This document shows, one piece after another, positions 37,228-45,870 of a stretch of 64,000 bases of DNA (position 1 is its first letter; every line of letters begins with the position of its first letter). The position numbers were made by a program, and so were the translations under genes. The notes beneath the pieces were generated by a model. That model made no database searches, was not told where the DNA came from, and was given only the letters and a program-made list of their open reading frames with translations. The stretch is from CAZPDM01 sp964585305 (lineage in GTDB: Bacteria; Planctomycetota; Uabimicrobiia; Uabimicrobiales; JABWCH01): positions 14,758-78,757 of the forward strand of contig CAZPDM010000008.1 in NCBI GenBank assembly GCA_964585305.1, given 5' to 3'.

Positions 37228-38088
37228 ATGAATTTATTCATACCAGGCTATAGTATTGAACGACTTATTAAAGAAGGTGGTTTTGGTACAGTATATCAAG
37301 CAAAAAGAGCAATTGATCGCCAAACTGTCGCAATTAAAATGCTCAATCCTGCTCCTGCCTCACATTGGCTTCAACGTGAAGAATTTTACCATGAGGTAAA
37401 ACTACTGAAGAGCTTAAATCATCCCTATATTGTTAAAACTTATGGTGTTATTCAAGGAACACCACGTCCTGCAATGTGCATGGAATATTTTGAAAGCGAA
37501 ACTCTTAAAACTTTAATCTTGCAAAAATCAACTATTTTAGGTGATAAAGGAATTGGCATTTTCAGAAAAATTTGCGAATCACTTCAATATCTTCATAGCC
37601 TAAAAATTGTGCATAAAGATATAAAACCAGAAAATATTTTAGTGAATGCTCAGGGAGAAGTAAGACTCATAGATTTTTCAATTGCAGAAAAGTTAAGTTT
37701 TTTTTCCATGTTTAAGCCTCGTCGAAGAGAAGGCACCCCGTTATATATGGCTCCGGAACAAATTCAATGTAAACGTCCGGATGCTCGTACCGATATTTTT
37801 GCTTTAGGAGCAGCATTTTATGAAGCATTTAGTGGTCGAGCACATCTTACTGCTCCCTCCGATAAAGCATTGCTTCAACAACAACTCAAAGCTCCTGTAA
37901 CAAAAATGAGAGCCTTTAATAAAAAAATTCCTTATCAGTTAGATTCAATTATTCTCCGAATGTTAAAAAAACGTCCAGAAGAACGCTTCCAAAGTATTTC
38001 AGAAATACTCTTTGAACTTAATAAATTTGCAACAAGCGATATTTTATATCAAGGAAATATTATTACTGAAGATGAACCAACTAAATAA
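37228..38088 (+). CDS. Hanks-type Ser/Thr protein kinase, soluble
   Basis: The start is at ATG 37228, eight bases after GGAAGG; a TTG five codons earlier is less likely. The 286-residue protein is a kinase domain alone, without membrane anchor or sensor region. Visible are a Gly-rich loop (KEGGFGTVYQAK), the ATP-anchoring Lys in VAIKML (Lys 37), the catalytic loop HKDIKPENIL (Asp near 131), the Mg site DFS in place of DFG, and TPLYMAPEQ. Lys replaces Arg before the catalytic Asp, so it is a non-RD type and may not need activation-loop phosphorylation. It is divergent from clpC and transcribed alone. It could phosphorylate targets read by the FHA-like protein; this is inference. Confidence 0.92.
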   Translation: MNLFIPGYSIERLIKEGGFGTVYQAKRAIDRQTVAIKMLNPAPASHWLQREEFYHEVKLLKSLNHPYIVKTYGVIQGTPRPAMCMEYFESETLKTLILQKSTILGDKGIGIFRKICESLQYLHSLKIVHKDIKPENILVNAQGEVRLIDFSIAEKLSFFSMFKPRRREGTPLYMAPEQIQCKRPDARTDIFALGAAFYEAFSGRAHLTAPSDKALLQQQLKAPVTKMRAFNKKIPYQLDSIILRMLKKRPEERFQSISEILFELNKFATSDILYQGNIITEDEPTK

Positions 38089-38175
38089 TGCTTATCTCAG
38101 TTACTAGCAAATTCAATTGCTATAATATGTTGTGTAGTATATAGACGGATTTTGCTAAAAAAATAGCAATTTCCC

Positions 38176-38203
38176 TTGACAGAAAAAAAATAAAAAATAT
38201 ATT
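38176..38203 (+). promoter_or_regulatory. Sigma-70-type promoter of the carbamoyltransferase gene
   Basis: TTGACA (38176-38181) and TATATT (38198-38203) are 16 bases apart, about 110 bases before the start codon. The boxes match consensus at 6/6 and 5/6 positions. Confidence 0.65.
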
Positions 38204-38312
38204 TAATGAAAATAAATTATCGTTCTATTCGGTAGAATTTTGATAAAAGATTTATGATTGCTTAAATAAGCAGCTTTAAAACCAAAATAACAACCACCTT
38301 GGAGAAATTTAG

Positions 38313-39503
38313 ATGAATCCTGTTATTCAAAAAAATCTTGAAGTTCTCAAAAACCTAAAAATTGATATGTATAATAAAGATTTTTTATTAACATGGCAAA
38401 AATCTGACGATGAAATTAAAAGTGTATTACTTCTTGCAGAATGTCTTAAAGAAATGCACAAAGCAGGGATCTCTTGCAAAATTTTTGATACTGGCTTAGC
38501 TATTTCTATTTTTAGGGACAAATCTACAAGAACACGTTTTAGTTTTGCTTCCGCAGTCAATAGCCTTGGACTAGGACTTTCTGAATTAGATGAAGAAAAA
38601 TCGCAAGTTTCACATGGCGAAACAGTACGAGAAACTGCCAATATGATTTCTTTTTTAACAGAAACCATTGGAATTCGCGATGATATGTTTTTAGGCGAAG
38701 GTAATCGTTATATGAGAGAAGTCTCCGCAGCTGTACAAGATGGTTATGAACGAGGAGTCTTACACCAACGTCCTAGCATTATTAACTTACAATGTGATAT
38801 AGATCATCCTACACAAACTATGGCGGATCTTATGCAATTAAAAGCATACTTTGGTGGATTAGAAAATCTTAAAGGAAAAAAAATTGCTATGACTTGGGCA
38901 TACTCTCCAAGTTATGGAAAACCACTTTCAGTTCCGCAAGGGATTATTGGATTGATGACTCGTATGGGAATGAAAGTTTCCTTAGCGTATCCTAAAGGAT
39001 ATGATCTGATTCCTGAAGTAATTAAATTAGCAGGAGAAAATGCAACAAAGTATCATGGTAGTTTTGAAGTCCTTGATAGTATGGAAGCCGCTTTTGAACA
39101 AGCAGATATTGTATATCCCAAATCTTGGGCACCTTTTCAAGTAATGGAACGCCGAACTGAATTGCTTAAGAAAAGTGATAAAGCTGGTTTAACGGCCCTT
39201 GAAAAAGAATGCTTGGCCAATAATGCTAAATTCCAAAATTGGGAATGTGATGAAAAGAAAATGGCTTTAACTGCTGCTAATGGAAAAGCACTATATATGC
39301 ACTGTTTACCTGCCGATATTTCCGATGTTAGCTGTACTCATGGAGAGGTCTCTAAAGAAACTTTTGAAAAAGCTCGCATTGAAACTTACAAACAAGCCGG
39401 ATTTAAACCGTTTATTATCTCTGCATTGATATTCCTCACTCGTATTCAAGACCCAGCCCAAAAACTTGAACAACTTATTCAACGAAATTTTACCAGAAAA
39501 TAA
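38313..39503 (+). CDS. ygeW: YgeW-type knotted carbamoyltransferase
   Basis: The 396-residue enzyme belongs to the ATCase/OTCase fold. The carbamoyl-phosphate motif STRTR lies near residue 71, an HPTQTMADLM motif is at the domain hinge, and HCLP is near 330. Length and inserts (SFASAVNSLGLGLSELDEEKSQVSHGETVRETANMIS, YPKSWAPFQVM) match the YgeW group, whose trefoil-knotted structure is known but whose acceptor substrate is not established. In enterobacteria ygeW lies with purine- and diaminopropionate-degradation genes and carbamate kinase. Here none is adjacent, so the pathway context is unclear. TTGGAGA upstream supports the start. It has its own promoter and terminator. Confidence 0.88.
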   Translation: MNPVIQKNLEVLKNLKIDMYNKDFLLTWQKSDDEIKSVLLLAECLKEMHKAGISCKIFDTGLAISIFRDKSTRTRFSFASAVNSLGLGLSELDEEKSQVSHGETVRETANMISFLTETIGIRDDMFLGEGNRYMREVSAAVQDGYERGVLHQRPSIINLQCDIDHPTQTMADLMQLKAYFGGLENLKGKKIAMTWAYSPSYGKPLSVPQGIIGLMTRMGMKVSLAYPKGYDLIPEVIKLAGENATKYHGSFEVLDSMEAAFEQADIVYPKSWAPFQVMERRTELLKKSDKAGLTALEKECLANNAKFQNWECDEKKMALTAANGKALYMHCLPADISDVSCTHGEVSKETFEKARIETYKQAGFKPFIISALIFLTRIQDPAQKLEQLIQRNFTRK

Positions 39504-39512
39504 AAGTATGTT

Positions 39513-39536
39513 AAGGCGCAGTGAAAACTGCGCCTT
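39513..39536 (+). terminator. Terminator after ygeW
   Basis: A 9-bp stem, AAGGCGCAG with CTGCGCCTT, and 6-base loop, 10 bases after the stop, followed by GGATTTTTG. Confidence 0.8.
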
Positions 39537-39560
39537 GGATTTTTGAAAAAAAGGAATCTT

Positions 39561-40442
39561 ATGAAAAGATTTGTATTTATAGTTATTTTAGTATTTTGTA
39601 CATTATCCTTACTAACACAACCTAAAAAACAAGTAGATGAATTCCCTGAACAAAATAAAAATGATATAGAAAAAAAAACCGAAACAAAAGTTGCAAATAA
39701 TTCTGAAAAAAATTTTGAAGGATTTACCTTTCTTCGTGTTGCAACTTATACTTGTAATACAATTACAAAGACTGTTGAAGAATATCTCCATGAAAAAACT
39801 GGATTGGAATTTGTTTTAATTCCAGGCGGAACATTTCTTATGGGAAGCGAAAATGGTTATCCCAATGAAAAGCCTGTTCATCAAGTAACATTATCTCCCT
39901 ATCTTATTAGCAAAACAGAAGTAACACAAGAAGCCTGGTATAAAATTATGGGGAACAATCCTTCTTATTTTAAGAAAGGAAATAATTATCCTGTAGAAAG
40001 AATATCTTGGGATATGGCAATGGAATTTTGCCAAAAATCTGGTTTGCAACTTCCTACAGAAGCTCAATGGGAATTTGCGGCAAGAGCAGGAAGCGATGGA
40101 GATTATTGTTATGGAAATGGAATCGAGCAGCTTGAAGAATATGCCTGGTATAATATAAATTCAAGTGAAACCCATCCGGTAGCACAAAAAAATCCAAATG
40201 CGTTTGGATTATATGATATGAGTGGAAATATTTGGGAATGGTGCGCAGACTGGTATCAAGAATCATACTCTAATGATTCTGTAACTGATCCAACAGGGCC
40301 AGCTCAAGGGCAACATCGTGTAGATCGTGGTGGTGGTTGGTTTAGAGACGCTTCAGCACTTCGTTCTGCATACCGTGGAAAACGAGATCCATCTGGTGCA
40401 GACAAAATTATTGGTTTTAGAGTCGTAGCCAAAAAGCAATAA
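39561..40442 (+). CDS. Secreted SUMF1/FGE-like domain protein
   Basis: ATG 39561 follows AAGGAA and gives a signal peptide (MKRFVFIVILVFCTLSLLT, then Gln). The mature part holds the formylglycine-generating-enzyme fold: FVLIPGGTFLMGSENGYPNEKPVHQVTLSPYLISKTEVTQ, PVERISWDMAMEFCQKSG, LPTEAQWEFAARAG, FGLYDMSGNIWEWCADWY and RGGGWFRDASALRSAYRG. The paired active-site Cys of true FGE, next to RGGSW in sulfatase-activating enzymes, are absent. It is therefore probably a non-enzymatic or different-function family member acting outside the cytoplasm. No sulfatase gene is near. About 85 residues before the domain are charged and low in complexity. Confidence 0.88.
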   Translation: MKRFVFIVILVFCTLSLLTQPKKQVDEFPEQNKNDIEKKTETKVANNSEKNFEGFTFLRVATYTCNTITKTVEEYLHEKTGLEFVLIPGGTFLMGSENGYPNEKPVHQVTLSPYLISKTEVTQEAWYKIMGNNPSYFKKGNNYPVERISWDMAMEFCQKSGLQLPTEAQWEFAARAGSDGDYCYGNGIEQLEEYAWYNINSSETHPVAQKNPNAFGLYDMSGNIWEWCADWYQESYSNDSVTDPTGPAQGQHRVDRGGGWFRDASALRSAYRGKRDPSGADKIIGFRVVAKKQ

Positions 40443-40502
40443 AAAACAATAATTTAGTAAAAAACAGTAAAAAAAAACTGAAAATATATCATTTAAAAAA
40501 AA

Positions 40503-40530
40503 CTTATCACACTATTTTTTTTGTGATAAG
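40503..40530. promoter_or_regulatory. Hairpin in the leader of the kelch gene
   Basis: CTTATCACA pairs with TGTGATAAG (9 bp) around a T-rich loop. It lies between the SUMF1-like and kelch genes. The T-run is in the loop, not after the stem, so it is not a standard terminator; an operator or leader hairpin is possible. Confidence 0.4.
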
Positions 40531-40558
40531 GCTAATAAAAAATTAAGGGAAAAAAGTT

Positions 40559-41749
40559 ATGATGTATTTAAAATTATTCATTATGGTATGCAGCTTATTT
40601 TTATTTACTGCTAATGGAATTTGTACAGAAACTTGGGAAAAAATTTCTCCCATTGTAGGCTCAACTCCATCAGCACGTGAAGGACATAGTGCTTGTATCA
40701 GCAATAATAACATATATATCTTTGGAGGAAGAACAACTTTATCTCGTGAAACACTAAAAGATTTATGGATATATATGATTGACGCCAGACAATGGATCAG
40801 CAGAGATACAGGAACACAACGCTACGGACATAGTTCAGTTATCAAAGATGGCATTATGTATGTTTTTGGAGGAATAGATGGTAATGGAACTGTTTTAAAT
40901 ACAATGCAAGCCTATTCTATTAGCGATTCCAAATGGACATCTAAAACTACAGGACCCTCTGCAAGATACGACCAACGAATGGTTTTAATCGGATCTAAAA
41001 TTTGGTTATATGGGGGAAGAAATTCTGAATCTACTATTCCTGATGTTGAGTTATGGCGGTATGATATTGATAAAGATTCTTGGACAAAATTTACCGGTAA
41101 TATAAATAATCCCATGCCTGTTAAACGCTTCGGACATCACCTATTTGCAAATGGAACTAAAATTTATGTTTATGGAGGAAAAGGCACAAGTGGGTTATTA
41201 TCCGATATGTGGGTATATAATACAGAACTTGATACATGGACAGTTATAGAACAAAAAAATAAAATAGTTGCACGTGCATATTCTGGACATGTTAATACAT
41301 CCGAAGGATTTTGGTTAATTGGTGGGAAAATTAACCAAAGAGAAGGCTTTGATTATACTCAAGACAGTCCTTATAATATAGATTCAGATGATTATTCCAA
41401 TCGTGCTGAGATTACTACAGATGCACACTGGTATTATGAAATTTCAGAGAATACCTGGTCTGCTAAAAAAACTACGCCTTTAACAGTCAATGCAACTGCA
41501 GTTTTATATAGTGCATTCACAAGTACTAAAGTACAATATTATCTATTTGGCGGGTATGATGACGGAGTAACAAAGTCCACCCTTTATAAATATACTACAA
41601 CATCAAGCAATGATGATGACGACGATGATGACGATGACGATGATGACGATGATGCAATATTATCTTGCGGTGCTACAGGAATTGAAGTTATTTTTGCTTT
41701 GCTGATATTGTTTCTGTTAAAGCAATATTCTTCAAAAAAGAACTGCTAA
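40559..41749 (+). CDS. Secreted kelch-repeat protein with poly-Asp linker and C-terminal anchor
   Basis: An N-terminal hydrophobic signal (MMYLKLFIMVCSLFLFTANG) is followed by six kelch blades (HSACISNNNIYIFGGRT, HSSVIKDGIMYVFGG, RMVLIGSKIWLYGGRN, HHLFANGTKIYVYGGKG, HVNTSEGFWLIGGK and YYLFGGYDDG), likely a beta-propeller for binding. Then 14 Asp codons in a row (41612-41653), a short SCGATGIE motif, a hydrophobic helix (VIFALLILFLL) and a positive end (KQYSSKKNC). Signature, helix and basic cluster in that order resemble the C-terminal sorting tags of MYXO-CTERM or GlyGly-CTERM type, which direct proteins to surface attachment by dedicated proteases. No such protease is in the window. AAGGGA precedes the ATG. 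Confidence 0.88.
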   Translation: MMYLKLFIMVCSLFLFTANGICTETWEKISPIVGSTPSAREGHSACISNNNIYIFGGRTTLSRETLKDLWIYMIDARQWISRDTGTQRYGHSSVIKDGIMYVFGGIDGNGTVLNTMQAYSISDSKWTSKTTGPSARYDQRMVLIGSKIWLYGGRNSESTIPDVELWRYDIDKDSWTKFTGNINNPMPVKRFGHHLFANGTKIYVYGGKGTSGLLSDMWVYNTELDTWTVIEQKNKIVARAYSGHVNTSEGFWLIGGKINQREGFDYTQDSPYNIDSDDYSNRAEITTDAHWYYEISENTWSAKKTTPLTVNATAVLYSAFTSTKVQYYLFGGYDDGVTKSTLYKYTTTSSNDDDDDDDDDDDDDDAILSCGATGIEVIFALLILFLLKQYSSKKNC

Positions 41750-41802
41750 TCCAAAACTCTAAACTCAGATCTTTTAAAAATCTAAAAAAAACATTTTTGG
41801 GA

Positions 41803-41855
41803 TATGAGAAAATTTGTCCATCGTAAAAAATACTAAATATGCAAATTTTCTCATA
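41803..41855. promoter_or_regulatory. 14-bp inverted repeat in the leader of the sigma-54 activator gene
   Basis: TATGAGAAAATTTG (41803-41816) pairs exactly with CAAATTTTCTCATA (41842-41855) across a 25-base spacer, 45 bases before the activator's start codon. It could form an mRNA hairpin or be a two-half operator. Confidence 0.45.
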
Positions 41856-41899
41856 ACAAAATATTCCCTATTAGAATATTTTAGAAGGGTGGGCAAGCA

Positions 41900-43186
41900 A
41901 TGATACATTGGTATGCATTAAGTGAATTCGCAAAAAAACTATGTCATCAAACAAATCGCAATGAAATATGGAAAAATTTAGATGAACTTCTTCAAAAAAT
42001 CAAAATTGCTCATAGCTGGGGGATCTTTGAATCCGAACAATATCAAGCTATCCACATTATTCAAGATGACAATTCTACTTGGCATGAAATTGGTACAAAA
42101 ATGGGGGAACTATATCAATTAAATAATGGTGGATGGAAAATATCTTTAGCAATATCCCCTGATTTAATTTTGCACATTGAAAATCCTAAAGAAATTACCA
42201 GAAATTTTCAAGATTTTCTTGTCATTTTGTCCTGCCTTCTTCAGCTTTGGTTAGGCCAAGAAAAAAATAAAACACCTATCGCAAAGCGTTTAAAAATCCC
42301 ACTCGATATATCTTTAAATACTGGAAAAGAAATTGATGAAGCACCAACAGAAATTATTATAGCCAAACCTTTATCACATTTTTCGCTAAGAAGTCAATTA
42401 ACATTTGACTACAAAAAAATTATTGGCGAGAGTATTGCTTTAATAGATGTTTTACGGACCATAGATAAAATTGCACCATCAGATAAAATACCTGTACTTA
42501 TTCAAGGAGAAAGTGGTACAGGAAAAGAATTGATTGCACAAGCAATACATGAAAATAGCCCGCGTAAAGACAAACCGTTTCTCAGTGAAAATTGTGCGGC
42601 AATTCCTGAGACTCTTTTAGAAAGCGAATTATTTGGATATACAAAAGGATCCTTTACTGGAGCATACCAAGACAAAAAAGGTCTTTTTGAAATTGCACAT
42701 ACAGGAACTTTATTTCTAGACGAATTAGGTGATATGAGTCAGGGAATGCAAAAAAAATTACTACGAGCTTTACAAGAGGGAGAAATAAGACCTGTTGGTG
42801 GCAAACAAGTTAAAAAAGTAGATGTACGATTGATTGCTGCCACAAATAAAAATCTTGTAGAAGAAATGAAACAAGGGAGATTCCGAGAAGATTTATTTTA
42901 TCGTTTAAATGTTGTAAACATTGTTTTACCTCCTTTACGTCAACGTGGTAAAGATATAATGCTTCTTTTCCAATATTTTATTGCAGAACAATCAAAAAAT
43001 ATGAATAAGCCTATACCAATTATTGAGCCTGAAGTCGAAGATTTTCTTTTGCATTATTCCTGGCCAGGAAATATACGACAAATGCAAAATGAAGCAAAAA
43101 GAATCATGGCTTTATTGGATGGGAATTCTATAACTAAAAAGGAACTTTCACAAGAAATCATTAAAAATACAAGAAAGGAACCATAA
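41900..43186 (+). CDS. Sigma-54-dependent activator (AAA+ EBP) lacking a Fis-type HTH
   Basis: The 428-residue protein has an N-terminal sensory region of about 165 residues without recognised domain, then a complete AAA+ module: Walker A GESGTGKE (near 203), the sigma-54-contacting loop GSFTGA (near 251; usual form GAFTGA), Walker B FLDELGDM and an Arg-finger region (RFREDLFYRLNVVNIVLPPLRQR). It ends with SITKKELSQEIIKNTRKEP, without the Fis helix-turn-helix that DNA-bound activators carry. It may therefore work from solution or through a partner. The stop overlaps the next start (TAATG), coupling it to a TRAP binding protein that it may regulate or that signals to it. AAGGGTGG is the ribosome site. 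Confidence 0.92.
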   Translation: MIHWYALSEFAKKLCHQTNRNEIWKNLDELLQKIKIAHSWGIFESEQYQAIHIIQDDNSTWHEIGTKMGELYQLNNGGWKISLAISPDLILHIENPKEITRNFQDFLVILSCLLQLWLGQEKNKTPIAKRLKIPLDISLNTGKEIDEAPTEIIIAKPLSHFSLRSQLTFDYKKIIGESIALIDVLRTIDKIAPSDKIPVLIQGESGTGKELIAQAIHENSPRKDKPFLSENCAAIPETLLESELFGYTKGSFTGAYQDKKGLFEIAHTGTLFLDELGDMSQGMQKKLLRALQEGEIRPVGGKQVKKVDVRLIAATNKNLVEEMKQGRFREDLFYRLNVVNIVLPPLRQRGKDIMLLFQYFIAEQSKNMNKPIPIIEPEVEDFLLHYSWPGNIRQMQNEAKRIMALLDGNSITKKELSQEIIKNTRKEP

Positions 43187-44190
43187 TGATTTTACGAAGC
43201 ATTTTATTTGTATTTCTATATAGTTTATTAAGTCAATTCCTCCTAGCACAACCTAAACAGCCGATTGTAATCCGCATAGCAACAGTTGTCCCAGAAGGAT
43301 CATCTTGGGTTAAATGTTTGAAAAATATTGATCAAGACTGTCGAAAAATAGGAATTCAATTTATTCTTTATGCAGGAGGAACCGCTGGCGAGAACCAGGC
43401 GATGGTACAAAAAATCAAAGGCGGACAATTAGATGGCGCAGGATTAGCTGCTGCTGCATTAGGAGAATTTTCTCCTAGATTACGCATCATGGAAATTCCT
43501 TATATGTATCGATCTCTTGATGAATGGAAATTTGTTTTTAAAGATATTCGTTCTGAAGTTGAAGCAGATTTAGAAAAAGCAAATTATATTGTAATGGGAT
43601 GGGCCTATGCAGGATTTGCCTATATTTATTCTTACTCTCCTATTCGCACAATTGCAGACTTCAGAAAATCCAAACCTTGGATTTATCCTGGCGATCCTTT
43701 GATGGAAGACGGATTCCGTGAACTACAAGCCAGTGGAGTAGCTTTAGGAAGTAGTGGTGTTTTACCTGCTCTACAAAATGGTATGGTACAATGTGTTTAT
43801 AACTCACCTTATGGATTGCTGGCAATGCAATGGCATACTAATGTAAAATATTGGACAGATTCTCCTATTGAAAATCCTATTGGTGCAGTAATCATTACCA
43901 AAAAAGCCTACGAACGAATCCCCTTGCAATATCGCTCCGTATTTCGCGAAATTTGTCGCAAACACTTCTTTAACCTTGCTGCCCAAATTAACCAGGATAA
44001 TGAAGATGCTTTCAAAGAACTTGAACAAAAATATAACATTCAAAAAGTTACACCTGATGAAGAATGGCTTCGAGAATTTGAACAATTTGGAAAACGAATT
44101 GCAGAAAGACAAATTGGGAAACTTTACTCCAAAGAATTTCTCCAAAGAGTTGTAGAAATTCAGGAAAAATTCCGCAGTAAAAAAAATTAA
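43186..44190 (+). CDS. TRAP transporter solute-binding protein (DctP family)
   Basis: The 334-residue protein has a signal peptide (MILRSILFVFLYSLLSQFLLA, mature Gln 22) and the DctP fold: IRIATVVPEGSSWVKCLKNI at the N-terminus, then GAGLAAAALGEFSPRLRIMEIPYMYRSLDEW and WIYPGDPLMEDGFRELQASGVALG. Such proteins bind carboxylates or related anions in the periplasm for DctQM sodium-driven transporters, but no dctQ/dctM genes are adjacent. The ATG overlaps the activator's stop by one base. It could be a sensor subunit for the activator rather than a transport subunit. A strong terminator follows. Confidence 0.9.
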   Translation: MILRSILFVFLYSLLSQFLLAQPKQPIVIRIATVVPEGSSWVKCLKNIDQDCRKIGIQFILYAGGTAGENQAMVQKIKGGQLDGAGLAAAALGEFSPRLRIMEIPYMYRSLDEWKFVFKDIRSEVEADLEKANYIVMGWAYAGFAYIYSYSPIRTIADFRKSKPWIYPGDPLMEDGFRELQASGVALGSSGVLPALQNGMVQCVYNSPYGLLAMQWHTNVKYWTDSPIENPIGAVIITKKAYERIPLQYRSVFREICRKHFFNLAAQINQDNEDAFKELEQKYNIQKVTPDEEWLREFEQFGKRIAERQIGKLYSKEFLQRVVEIQEKFRSKKN

Positions 44191-44245
44191 GAAATCTCAA
44201 AAAAAAATACATGCCATAATAGCATGTATTTTTTTTTGAGATTTT
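44191..44245. terminator. Long bidirectional terminator
   Basis: A 23-bp stem pairs 44192-44214 with 44222-44244, including nine A opposite nine T, around a 7-base loop. It separates convergent genes (TRAP protein and glycosyltransferase fusion). Confidence 0.9.
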
Positions 44246-44308
44246 CGCTTAAAAAAAAGTGAGAGAAATCGCTAATCCTTCATTTATGGTGGAAAGATAT
44301 CTTTGTTC

Positions 44309-45697
44309 TTAAAATTGTTCTGCGATTTTCAAAACTTCCAAAAGATTGGGTACTGTAACAACGTGGTTTGCAGCAACTTTAACTGCATCAGCTTTGGGAC
44401 AAAATGCAATGGATTTGCCAACGGATTCTAATAAACAAATATCATTTAGCCCATCACCAATAACTACAACTTGATCTACTGAAATATTAAGTCTATCGCA
44501 AAGATGAAGCATGACATTTTTTTTGCAATTAAGATGCTTTGTGCAACCTTGTGAATGTTGCATTGCCTGGGAAAATGAGATTTCTCCACTGGCAACACCA
44601 TTTCGAAATCTCATTAAATGGGCTACACTAAAATCAGCAAAAACCCTTCGTCGGACAATTTCAGAAGCTATTTTAAAGCTGTCTGTAACAATACCAACAT
44701 GATAGCCTTTTTTTCTAAGGCCTATAATAGTATCCACAGCACCTGGCATTAAAGGAACTGTTCTTGCAGTTTGTTCAAAATCAGCACGAGGAACACCAGT
44801 GAAAATTTTAGCAATTTGTTGAGAACGTTCTTCAGCAGACATGCTATTATTATCCAAGAAATGTGCAAGTTCTTTTGTTTTATGAGTACGTTCTGCTAAA
44901 CTTTGAATAAATCTTCCATTTAATATAACTCCATCCATATCAAATAAAGCTAGTTTTTCAATTTCTCCAAAGGCTTTCATCATAATTTCAAGTTCGGATT
45001 GAGCATGTCGCTCGATTTCCTGTACCTCATGTATTTGCTCTAAGTGTAGACGATTGTATCGTGCTGCCCGATTTAAAATAGCATGGCATACTTGTCTTGC
45101 CATATCGCCTAATATTTCCAAGCTATGGCTATTGTGTTCGATGTAACCAATATCAACTTGTTGAATCCTAGCTCCAATATGAGCCGCATCTAAAAGCAAA
45201 CAAATATCCACACCATAGTCTGATTCAAAATGCAGCTTTTGCAAAAGAGAACGTTTTACAGCAATAATCCCACCTAAAGGTTGAACAATATGGCTAATTT
45301 CAGGAAAGAAAATAAGCAATAAAGGACGTGCTGTTAAAATAGTAACACGACCAGCACTCCTGCAAAAATTTGCTTTTATAAAATCTGCTTGATCTTGTAA
45401 AATTGGTGTAGCAATTTTTTCAATTAAATCTTTGGATAAATTTGAAAGATCTCCATCTAAATATACAATTACTTCATTTTTTGCAACATGTAATCCATCT
45501 TGCATTGCAGCTCCTTTTCCTAACAAAGAAGCTGTAATTACTTTTGCTCCAGCTGCTTCTGCTATACTAGCGGTATCATCTACAGAACCATCATCTACCA
45601 CAATTATTTCTGAAACCAAAGAACAACTTTTGGCAAATTCTACAACATATTTTATTGTAGCACCTTCATTTAAACATGGAACAATTACGGAAATCAT
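44309..45697 (-). CDS. Fusion of GT2/GpgS-like glycosyltransferase and HAD phosphatase
   Basis: Residues 1-225 are a GT-A glycosyltransferase (VIVPCLNEGATIKYVV, VVDDGSVDDT, LLGKGAAMQDGL, VYLDGDLSN with the metal site). They resemble glucosyl-3-phosphoglycerate synthase, including the late SDYGVDICLLLDAAHIGARIQQVDIGYIEHNSHSLEILGDMARQV region. Residues 240-462 are a SerB-type HAD phosphatase (LFDMDGVILNG, GIVTDSF, VVIGDGLNDICLL). A natural reading is a bifunctional enzyme that makes a sugar-glycerate phosphate and then removes the phosphate, giving glucosyl- or mannosylglycerate, a compatible solute. Two-domain synthase-phosphatase proteins are known for mannosylglycerate in Dehalococcoides. 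The exact sugar is not proven. AAAGGAGA precedes the ATG. Confidence 0.82.
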   Translation of the reverse strand: MISVIVPCLNEGATIKYVVEFAKSCSLVSEIIVVDDGSVDDTASIAEAAGAKVITASLLGKGAAMQDGLHVAKNEVIVYLDGDLSNLSKDLIEKIATPILQDQADFIKANFCRSAGRVTILTARPLLLIFFPEISHIVQPLGGIIAVKRSLLQKLHFESDYGVDICLLLDAAHIGARIQQVDIGYIEHNSHSLEILGDMARQVCHAILNRAARYNRLHLEQIHEVQEIERHAQSELEIMMKAFGEIEKLALFDMDGVILNGRFIQSLAERTHKTKELAHFLDNNSMSAEERSQQIAKIFTGVPRADFEQTARTVPLMPGAVDTIIGLRKKGYHVGIVTDSFKIASEIVRRRVFADFSVAHLMRFRNGVASGEISFSQAMQHSQGCTKHLNCKKNVMLHLCDRLNISVDQVVVIGDGLNDICLLESVGKSIAFCPKADAVKVAANHVVTVPNLLEVLKIAEQF

Positions 45698-45786
45698 TTG
45701 TTCTCCTTTTAAGTTAGAGTTTTTTTAAATAAAAAAGATTAAAAAAATATTTTTTTATGATCCTTTTTTTAGATTGTTGGTTTTAT

Positions 45787-45810
45787 GAAAGAAAAGGGGA
45801 ATTTTCTTTC
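45787..45810. promoter_or_regulatory. Small hairpin upstream of the Cys-rich repeat gene
   Basis: GAAAGAAAA pairs with TTTTCTTTC around a GGGGAA loop, 60 bases before the start codon. It may be a leader hairpin. I see no clear promoter boxes around it. Confidence 0.3.
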
Positions 45811-45870
45811 CCTGAAAAAATGTAAAATGTAAATAATTTTAAAAGTATTTTTATAAATGGAGGTTTTACC

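Noticed and set aside
39561..40442. True formylglycine-generating enzyme
   Set aside because: The active-site Cys pair next to the RGGSW-type motif is missing and no sulfatase is nearby.
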